From Bacillota bacterium (GTDB lineage: Bacteria > Bacillota > Clostridia > Christensenellales > Aristaeellaceae), in NCBI GenBank assembly GCA_023415715.1, contig JAEZJP010000071.1:1-7660 (forward strand): DNA of 7,660 nt, in the 5' to 3' direction. The notes beneath the pieces are model-generated. The model searched no databases. It worked only from the letters and a program-made list of their open reading frames with translations, and was not told the origin of the DNA. The stretch's first letter is position 1. The number at the start of each line of letters is the position of its first letter. The position numbers and the translations under genes were made by a program. Below, piece by piece: positions 1 through 6,172 of this stretch.

Positions 1-1
1 C

Positions 2-415
2 GGCGCGCTGTTATTGCAGGGTATCGGCGACACCATCCGCGTATCACTGACCGGCTCGCCCCTGCCGGAAGCCGCGGCGGCCTGGGATATATTGAAGGCG
101 TTGAATTTGCGCAATCCCGGCGTGCAAATCATATCGTGCCCTACCTGCGGCCGCACCTGCATCCCTGTTGCGGATATCGCCAAAAGGGTGGAAGATGAGC
201 TTTCGGACATTACCGTTCCTATGAAGGTGGCGGTGATGGGCTGTATTGTCAACGGTCCCGGCGAAGCAAAAGAGGCAGATGTAGGCATTGCCGGCAGCGG
301 CAAGACAGGCGCGCTGTTTGTGAAAGGCCAGCCCCCTAGAAAAGTGGAGGGGGACCTGGCGCAGATCCTGATTGCGGCTGTCAGGGAGGCGGCCTCTAAG
401 AAGGAGGCGGAATAG
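2..415 (+). CDS. ispG: 4-hydroxy-3-methylbut-2-enyl diphosphate synthase, C-terminal part (5' end outside window)
   Basis: IspG (GcpE) is the cytosolic iron-sulfur enzyme that converts methylerythritol cyclodiphosphate to HMBPP, the penultimate step of the MEP isoprenoid pathway. The reading frame is open from the left edge, so this is the last 137 residues of a protein that is usually about 350 long. The visible part starts in the conserved GIGDTIRVSLTG segment that ends the TIM-barrel half. It continues into the cluster-binding domain: CPTC (Cys46 and Cys49 of the fragment), then MGCIVNGPGEA (Cys81 and Glu88). These are the three cysteines and one glutamate expected to hold the [4Fe-4S] cluster. 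An additional cysteine (Cys53) lies close to the CxxC pair. The C-terminus is a short charged tail. The stop TAG lies 6 bases before polC, and the polC ribosome binding site is inside the last ispG codons, so the two are probably co-transcribed. Identity is secure; only the upstream part is missing. Confidence 0.96.
   Translation, partial: GALLLQGIGDTIRVSLTGSPLPEAAAAWDILKALNLRNPGVQIISCPTCGRTCIPVADIAKRVEDELSDITVPMKVAVMGCIVNGPGEAKEADVGIAGSGKTGALFVKGQPPRKVEGDLAQILIAAVREAASKKEAE
327..360 (+). other. Strong bulged hairpin inside the 3' end of ispG
   Basis: The arms GCCAG+CCCCCT (327-337) and AGGGGG+CTGGC (348-353 and 356-360) can pair to 11 bp, with a 2-base bulge (354-355) and a 10-base loop (338-347). 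It lies about 55 bases before the ispG stop. No U-run follows, so it does not look like an intrinsic terminator. It may be chance in GC-rich coding DNA, or an mRNA processing or stability element between ispG and polC. Only the pairing is seen; any role is inference. Confidence 0.4.
401..407 (+). promoter_or_regulatory. Ribosome binding site for polC
   Basis: AAGGAGG lies within the last codons of ispG, 14 bases before the polC ATG at 422. The match to the anti-Shine-Dalgarno is full, but the spacing is longer than the usual 5-9 bases. The next in-frame ATG (437) has no purine-rich site, so 422 remains the best start. The overlap suggests translational coupling with ispG. Confidence 0.65.
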
Positions 416-421
416 TTATCT

Positions 422-3400
422 ATGGAATCCGGCCAGATGCTTGCGCAATTATATAAGGAACTTCCGGAATTATCAGGCAAACTTACGGTAGAACGGGTCA
501 TATTCAAGCAGGCGGAAAACAAGATATATATTTCTTTCCTTTCGCAGGTGCTGGTGGCGGAAAAGGCTTTCCTGCGCATGGAATATCTGATCCGCAATAT
601 GTATCCGGGTACGTTTCTGGCCATCCGCGTGGCCAGCCCTGCATTGGCCCAGGATTTTTTGGAGAACATCGGCAATTACAAGCAGGTGTTCATTAATTTT
701 GTGACCCGCGCCCATCCCGCCTCCGCCACCTGGATAGGCGAATTGGACTGGGAGGTGCAGTCCGGCCGGGTGGTGATCACCTTTCCGGATGAGTTTGCCT
801 TGCGCTATATGCAGCGCAGCAATATATCCGACAAACTGGCCCAGGCCGTATGGGATATATTCCGCATCCGCGTGCCGGTGGAGCTTCGCGTCCGCGGCAA
901 CCAGGAGGCAAGGCTTCAGGCTTTGCGCGAGGAGCGGGAGCGGGAAGCGCAAATGGCCAGGGAGATGGAAGCTGCCCGCTCCGCCGCAAACCAGGCAGGA
1001 CAAGCCGTAGGTGGCGCTCTCAAGCAATCCGCCGCCCAGGGACAGGGTAAGGGACCGGGTGGCACAGACGATAAAATGCGCCCCATCAAAGGGCGGAGCA
1101 TCGGCGATCCGCCGGTGCCCATCCGGGAACTGACCAACGATACGGGCCTTGTCACCGTCCAGGGTGACTTGATCAAAGTGGAACAAAAGGAATTGAAGGG
1201 CGGCGAAATGCTGCTTGTTTCCTTTATTGTAACGGATTATACTTCCTCCGTGCAGTGCAAGATCTTCTTCCGTTACCGTAACCGCTTCCGCAAAAAAGAA
1301 GATGATGGCGCCGACACCGTACCCATCACCCAGGAAGAGCGCATGGCCGTCCAGGAGATGGCTGACCGTATCAAAGCCGGCATGGCGGTACGGGTCCGGG
1401 GCGAATGCATGTACGACAGCTTTGCAAGGGAGGCAACCATCACCGTCCGGGATATCATGCCAGTGCCAAGGGAAGTGCGTATGGACACCGCCCAGGGAAA
1501 GCGGGTAGAGCTGCATATGCACACCCAAATGAGCGTGATGGATGCCACGGCTTCGGCCACCGACCTGATCGCAAGGGCTGCCATGTGGGGCCACCCGGCG
1601 GTGGCCATCACCGATCATGGCGTGGTGCAGGCCTTTCCGGCCGCGTTTTCTGCGGCGGCAAAAAACAACATCAAGCTCATTCCCGGCGTGGAAATCTATC
1701 TGACCGATGAGGCGCAAATCGTGGCCGACGCTGACGACAGGCCTCTGGACGCACCTATTGTTGTGCTGGATTTTGAAACCACGGGCCTGGACACCAACCG
1801 GGAGCATGTGATCGAGATCGGCGCCGTCAAGCTGCTGGGAGGCAGCGTTGTGGATTCCTTCGGCATGCTGGTGAATCCCGGCGTACCCTTAAAGCCCAAG
1901 ATCACCGAGATCACCAGTATAACGGATATGATGCTCCGAGATAAACCTGGAGCCGAAACGGCCATTCCCCAACTGATGGACTTCATTGGGGACTGCGCCG
2001 TTGCCGCCCACAACGCCAGCTTTGATATTTCCATGCTCCGCACGGAATTGAAGCGGCTGAACAGGACCTTTCAAGCCCCGCAAATCGATACGCTGTCCTT
2101 TGCCCGCAAGCTGTACCCGCAGCTTAAAAGCCACCGCTTGGGGGCGGTATGCAAGGCATTGGGCGTGTCCTTGAAGGATGCCCACCGGGCGGTAAACGAC
2201 GCCGCGGCCACGGCCCAATGCCTGGCCCGGATGATGGATGCAGCCAAGGAAAAAGGCGCGAACAAGCTGCTTGATTTGAATTCTGTTCTCCAGGGCGGCG
2301 CGGTGGGGGACAGCTACCATGCCATATTGCTGGCATCCACCCAATTGGGCATGGAGAATCTGAACCGCATCGTTTCCGACGGCCACCTGAAATATTTCCG
2401 CCGCGTGCCCCACGTACCGCGAAATGTGCTCCAAAAGTATCGGGAAGGGCTGATCGTGGGCTCCGCATGCGAGGCAGGGGAGCTGTTCCAGGCCGTACTG
2501 CGGGAAGCGCCGGAGGAGGATCTGCGCAAAACTGCCCGGTTTTATGATTACCTGGAGATTCAGCCAGTCGGAAACAATGCTTTTATGGTAAGGGAGGAAC
2601 GGGTGCCCGATGAGGAGGCGCTTCGTGATCTGAACCGGAAGATTGTTTGCTTGGGGGACAAGCTGGGCATACCTGTGGTGGCCACTGGCGACGTGCACTT
2701 TCTGGAACCCCACGATTCCGTTTTCCGGGCCATATTGCAGGCCGGGCTGGATTTTAAGGACTGCGACCAGCAGCCGCCGCTGCACTTTAAAACCACCCAG
2801 GAGATGCTGGAGGAATTTGCATATCTGGGTGAGGCCAAATGCCATGAAGTTGTCATTGGCAATCCCCAAAAAATTGCGGACAGGGTGGAGAAGCTGCGGC
2901 TGTTCCCGAAGCATCCTAAAGGGGAGGAAACCTTCCAGCCGTTCTGGGAGGATGCTGCGGATACCATTCAAAACATGGCATGGGGCACTGCACGGAAGAT
3001 GTACGGCGAAGATTTGCCGGACCTTATTGTGAAGCGGCTGGAGAAGGAGCTTGGCTCCATCATCGGCTACGGTTTTGCCACGCTGTACAACATCGCCCAA
3101 AAGCTGGTGAGCAAATCCCTTTCCGATGGCTACCTGGTAGGCTCCCGCGGTTCCGTAGGCTCATCCTTTGTGGCCACCATGTGCGGCATCACCGAGGTGA
3201 ATTCGTTGCCGCCCCACTACCGCTGTGAGCATTGCCATCAGGGCTTTTTCGATGTAAACAAGGAACGGTACAAGGTGGGTGTGGATCTGCCGGACAAAGA
3301 TTGCCCCCTCTGCGGGCAAAAGCTTCATAAAGACGGTTATGACATCCCCTTTGAGGTGTTCCTGGGCTTCAAAGGCGACAAGGTGCCTGATATCGACTTG

Positions 3401-4813
3401 AACTTTTCCGGCGAATATCAGCCCAGGGCCCACGCATACGTGGAGGAACTGTTCGGCAAAGGCCATGTGTTCAGGGCCGGCACCATCTCCGCATTGGCGG
3501 AAAAGACGGCTTACGGCTATGTGAGCAAATACCTGGAGGAGCGCGGCATTCAGGCCGGGAACGCGGAAAAGGAAAGGCTTGTGACGGGCTGCGTAGGCGT
3601 CAAGCGCACCACGGGCCAGCATCCCGGCGGTATGGTGGTTTTGCCCAAGGAGTATGAAATATATCAGTTCACCGCCATCCAGCACCCTGCGGATGATGTG
3701 GGCAGCGATACCATCACCACCCACTACGACTTCACCTCCATGCATGACATATTGGTGAAGCTGGATATCCTGGGCCACGACGATCCTACCATGATCCACT
3801 TGTTGGAGGAATTGACCCATATCCCGTATAAAGAGATCCCTTTGGATGACAAGGCGGTCATGTCCCTGTTTACAAGCACCACAGCGCTAGGCATCGATCC
3901 CGAGAGCTTGGGATGCAACACAGGCACCCTGGGTATTCCGGAATTCGGCACGGGCTTTGTGCGCCAGATGCTGGAGGATACAAAACCCTCCACCATGGAG
4001 GAACTGATCCGCCTTTCGGGTCTCAGCCACGGTACCGACGTGTGGCTTGGCAATGCCAAGGATCTGATTACATCCGGAACCGCCACGCTGTCGCAATGCA
4101 TATGCACCCGCGACGATATCATGAATTACCTGATTACCAAGGGTGTGCAAAGCAAGATGTCCTTTGACACCATGGAAAGCGTACGCAAGGGCAAGGGCCT
4201 GAAGCCCGAAATGGAAGATGCCATGAACGCAGCCGATGTACCGGCGTGGTTCATTGACAGTTGCAAAAAGATCAAGTACATGTTCCCCAAGGGCCACGCC
4301 GTAGCCTATGTGACCATGGCCCTTCGGGTGGGCTGGTACAAGGTGCATCAGCCACTGGCCTATTATGCCGCCTACTTCACAGTTCGCGGCGACGGGTTTG
4401 ACGGTGCGAGGATGCTGCTTAGTGCCGACGTAATCAGGGGCATATTGAAGGGCTACAAGGAACAGGAACAGAAGCTGTCAGAAAAGGAAAAGGATGAGAT
4501 CACCGCTCTGGAACTGGTGCTGGAAATGCACTTGCGGGGCATCTCGTTCCTTGCTGCCGACTTGTACAAAAGCGACTCCAAGCGCTTTTTGATGGAGGAT
4601 GGCAAGCTCAGGGTGCCGTTCATTTCCCTGGGCGGTCTGGGCGAGGCGGCGGCGGAAGCCATCATCCGGGAACGGACAACGCCGTTCCTGTCCATCGAGG
4701 ATCTTAAAAACCGGGCGCATTTGTCCAGCGCCGTGATCGAACTTTTGCGGGAGCACGGATGCTTAAGCGGCATGACGGAAACAAGCCAGATGACGCTGTT
4801 CAACTTCATGTGA
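422..4813 (+). CDS. polC: DNA polymerase III alpha subunit, PolC type (Gram-positive, with built-in 3'-5' exonuclease)
   Basis: PolC is the replicative DNA polymerase of low-GC Gram-positive bacteria. It synthesises DNA at the fork together with the sliding clamp and the clamp loader. The 1463 residues are close to the family size (about 1440) and the domain order is complete. Residues 1-158 are the N-terminal domain. Residues 160-220 form a charged helix followed by an Ala/Gly/Gln-rich linker. An OB fold covers about 240-350. The PHP domain begins at ELHMHT (His365, His367) and ITDHG (Asp398, His399). A DEDDh exonuclease is inserted in PHP: DFETTG (Asp450, Glu452), HNASFD (Asp535) and HRAVND (His588, Asp593). 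PHP resumes and contains ATGDVHF (His759). The polymerase core has GSRGSVGSS (907-915), a four-cysteine zinc site (CEHC 935-938, CPLC 961-964), PDIDLNFSG (Asp990, Asp992) and LDILGHDDPT (Asp1115), which supply the three catalytic aspartates. FPKGHA (1288-1293) precedes the C-terminal region. The C-terminus has QMTLF (1456-1460), a clamp-binding motif. No frameshift or lost catalytic residue was seen. It follows ispG by 6 bases and is followed by a terminator. Confidence 0.98.
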   Translation: MESGQMLAQLYKELPELSGKLTVERVIFKQAENKIYISFLSQVLVAEKAFLRMEYLIRNMYPGTFLAIRVASPALAQDFLENIGNYKQVFINFVTRAHPASATWIGELDWEVQSGRVVITFPDEFALRYMQRSNISDKLAQAVWDIFRIRVPVELRVRGNQEARLQALREEREREAQMAREMEAARSAANQAGQAVGGALKQSAAQGQGKGPGGTDDKMRPIKGRSIGDPPVPIRELTNDTGLVTVQGDLIKVEQKELKGGEMLLVSFIVTDYTSSVQCKIFFRYRNRFRKKEDDGADTVPITQEERMAVQEMADRIKAGMAVRVRGECMYDSFAREATITVRDIMPVPREVRMDTAQGKRVELHMHTQMSVMDATASATDLIARAAMWGHPAVAITDHGVVQAFPAAFSAAAKNNIKLIPGVEIYLTDEAQIVADADDRPLDAPIVVLDFETTGLDTNREHVIEIGAVKLLGGSVVDSFGMLVNPGVPLKPKITEITSITDMMLRDKPGAETAIPQLMDFIGDCAVAAHNASFDISMLRTELKRLNRTFQAPQIDTLSFARKLYPQLKSHRLGAVCKALGVSLKDAHRAVNDAAATAQCLARMMDAAKEKGANKLLDLNSVLQGGAVGDSYHAILLASTQLGMENLNRIVSDGHLKYFRRVPHVPRNVLQKYREGLIVGSACEAGELFQAVLREAPEEDLRKTARFYDYLEIQPVGNNAFMVREERVPDEEALRDLNRKIVCLGDKLGIPVVATGDVHFLEPHDSVFRAILQAGLDFKDCDQQPPLHFKTTQEMLEEFAYLGEAKCHEVVIGNPQKIADRVEKLRLFPKHPKGEETFQPFWEDAADTIQNMAWGTARKMYGEDLPDLIVKRLEKELGSIIGYGFATLYNIAQKLVSKSLSDGYLVGSRGSVGSSFVATMCGITEVNSLPPHYRCEHCHQGFFDVNKERYKVGVDLPDKDCPLCGQKLHKDGYDIPFEVFLGFKGDKVPDIDLNFSGEYQPRAHAYVEELFGKGHVFRAGTISALAEKTAYGYVSKYLEERGIQAGNAEKERLVTGCVGVKRTTGQHPGGMVVLPKEYEIYQFTAIQHPADDVGSDTITTHYDFTSMHDILVKLDILGHDDPTMIHLLEELTHIPYKEIPLDDKAVMSLFTSTTALGIDPESLGCNTGTLGIPEFGTGFVRQMLEDTKPSTMEELIRLSGLSHGTDVWLGNAKDLITSGTATLSQCICTRDDIMNYLITKGVQSKMSFDTMESVRKGKGLKPEMEDAMNAADVPAWFIDSCKKIKYMFPKGHAVAYVTMALRVGWYKVHQPLAYYAAYFTVRGDGFDGARMLLSADVIRGILKGYKEQEQKLSEKEKDEITALELVLEMHLRGISFLAADLYKSDSKRFLMEDGKLRVPFISLGGLGEAAAEAIIRERTTPFLSIEDLKNRAHLSSAVIELLREHGCLSGMTETSQMTLFNFM

Positions 4814-4832
4814 TTTTGGAATGCATAGAAAT

Positions 4833-4875
4833 AGGCGGAGGGATGAATGTCCTTCCGCCTTTCTGTAATTTGTTT
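4833..4875 (+). terminator. Rho-independent terminator after polC
   Basis: AGGCGGAGGG (4833-4842) pairs with CCTTCCGCCT (4851-4860) over 10 bp with one G-U pair and an 8-base loop. A T-rich but interrupted tract follows (TTCTGTAATTTGTTTGTT). It starts 19 bases after the polC stop, so the ispG-polC transcript probably ends here. The imperfect T-run means termination may be partial. Confidence 0.75.
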
Positions 4876-4950
4876 GTTGCAGAAGTTTTTTCAAGAATTT
4901 ACCATGAGATCAGAGCACTGGAAGAGAAGACGATAAACAAACGATGCCAT

Positions 4951-5022
4951 AGGTGCGATTATTAATCGCCCGCATGTTGCGTACAAAATACCTAACTCGG
5001 CGGGCGATTAGTAATCGCCCCT
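4951..5022. repeat. Nested palindromic repeat between convergent polC and holA
   Basis: Two 23-base arms (4951-4973 and 5000-5022) are inverted copies with one mismatch and one G-U pair, separated by a 26-base spacer. Each arm is itself a dyad. The left holds GCGATTA-T-TAATCGC (4955-4969) and the right holds GGGCGATTA-G-TAATCGCCC (5002-5020), both perfect around a single central base. The DNA could therefore fold as one long hairpin or as two small ones. No open reading frame or T-run of a classic terminator goes with it. It resembles short intergenic palindromic repeats of the REP/BIME or MITE kind, but I see no target-site duplication and only one copy lies in the window. The rest of the gap (4876-4950 and 5023-5094) holds nothing I can name. 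It includes a run of seven A at 5034-5040, which reads as T on the holA strand, but with no good hairpin just before it. Confidence 0.7.
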
Positions 5023-5094
5023 TCGGCTTTCAGAAAAAAATGAATGGATCTCTCAAGCATGCAAAAGCCTCGGTAGAGAAGTCTTAAAATGTTA

Positions 5095-6168
5095 TCATAC
5101 CTTCGTAAAAGTGACTTTCTCCAAATCTTCAACCTTCAGCCTTGACAAAAGCAGCATTACCCTTTCCACGGAGCCCTCCTCCGCCATACGGCCTGACTTG
5201 ACGGAGAATTCCGTATCCACGCACAGGGCAATCGCGCTTTGCAATTGACCTAAGTTGTATGCAGCCGCCTGCTTTGCGGCGCGGTCCACGGCAAAAGGAG
5301 GTATGCCAAGGCGGCTTCTTATGTCCATAGGGGAGGCATTGTTTTCCTTCAGCGTTTTGTAGTGGAACAAGATGCGGTATTGCCGGAGGATCATGGCCAG
5401 GATGGCAAACTGGCTGCCCCCGGTGCGCAGCATGTTTTCAAACAGGCTGAAAGCCTTGGGCGCTTTGCCTTCCACCAGAGCATCCACCATATCAAATACG
5501 GATGCTTCCAGGGAGCGTGTGGCTACAGCCTGAATGTCTTCCGCAGTAACCTGCGGTCGTTCCCCCGTATGGGCGGCCAGCTTTTCCATTTCTCCCCGAA
5601 GCAGCGCCGCATCCCTGCCTACGGTAAAGGCAAGGTTGGAGGCGGCTGCAGGAGAAATCTCCTTGCCAAGGCTGCGCATGGTCTGCATGATCCAGCGGTT
5701 CAGTTCCTCGTTATCCAGCGTGTCAAAAAGTGCGATGGAACCATGCTTTTTGATGGCACTATATAGCTTCCGTCTGGCATCAGCCTTGCCTTTTTCATAA
5801 AAAACCAGGCAAGTGGTGGGCGGTATATCGGCTAAATAGCTGCAAAACGCGCTTGTCTGGTCATCCTCCTCAGGCGCCTCCTCCCCCTCCTCACTGCCTT
5901 TGCGGGAAGGACGCAAAAGGGCGCATTCACGCACCAACACAAGCCGCTTGTCCGCCATAAAGGGGAGCGTTTCCGCTGCCGCCTTCAGCACCTGAAGGGT
6001 AGGGTTCTCCAGCACCGATTCATTCAACGCTTCAAAGCCTGCAGGCAGTATAGCCTTGCGCAGCTGTTCCAGCGCCGATTGCTTAATGTATTCTTCAACG
6101 CCCTCCATCAAATACAGAGAGCCTAACTGTCCTGATTTTGCTGCCTTAAAGAATTCCGTATGGTTCAT
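5095..6168 (-). CDS. holA: DNA polymerase III delta subunit (clamp loader)
   Basis: HolA is the clamp-loader subunit that contacts the beta ring and opens it so that the ring can be placed on primed DNA. The 357 residues are close to the usual size (about 340-350). The N-terminal AAA+-like domain starts with LGSLYLMEGVEEYI (residues 15-28) and, as expected for delta, has no Walker A motif. LPFMADKRLVLVRE (68-81) matches the family segment around the beta-binding part. GRDAALLRGEMEKLAAH (184-200) belongs to the lid domain. ILRQYRILFHYKTLKE (260-275) is the conserved core of the C-terminal collar domain. An acidic stretch (about 87-106, GSEEGEEAPEEDDQ) sits in a loop after the beta-binding segment and is more charged than I would expect. 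The ATG has an AAGGAG site 7 bases upstream. The gene lies 4 bases after comEC on the same strand, so an operon is likely. It ends facing polC, another subunit of the same holoenzyme. No clear terminator was found after it. Confidence 0.93.
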   Translation of the reverse strand: MNHTEFFKAAKSGQLGSLYLMEGVEEYIKQSALEQLRKAILPAGFEALNESVLENPTLQVLKAAAETLPFMADKRLVLVRECALLRPSRKGSEEGEEAPEEDDQTSAFCSYLADIPPTTCLVFYEKGKADARRKLYSAIKKHGSIALFDTLDNEELNRWIMQTMRSLGKEISPAAASNLAFTVGRDAALLRGEMEKLAAHTGERPQVTAEDIQAVATRSLEASVFDMVDALVEGKAPKAFSLFENMLRTGGSQFAILAMILRQYRILFHYKTLKENNASPMDIRSRLGIPPFAVDRAAKQAAAYNLGQLQSAIALCVDTEFSVKSGRMAEEGSVERVMLLLSRLKVEDLEKVTFTKV

Positions 6169-6172
6169 AATG

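Noticed and set aside
473..1807. Long minus-strand open frame (444 codons) opposite polC
   Set aside because: It lies entirely antisense to well-conserved PolC domains. Its translation is rich in His, Gly and Leu with no family pattern, and it has no ribosome binding site of note. It is a codon-bias shadow.
1889..3100. Second long minus-strand open frame (403 codons) opposite polC
   Set aside because: Same reason: antisense to the exonuclease and PHP region of PolC, with no recognisable domain and no operon partner.
4759..4965. Small plus-strand open frame running from the polC end through the terminator into the gap
   Set aside because: It starts inside polC in another frame, crosses the polC terminator hairpin, has no ribosome binding site and resembles no protein I know.
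4951..5022. CRISPR array or tRNA
   Set aside because: Only two inverse copies with one spacer are present, and there is no cloverleaf or T-loop sequence.
5025..5069. GGCTTT / AAAGCC inverted repeat with a T-run as a possible holA terminator
   Set aside because: The arms are only 6 bp with a loop of more than 30 bases, and the T-run on the holA strand lies inside the loop, so it does not fit an intrinsic terminator.
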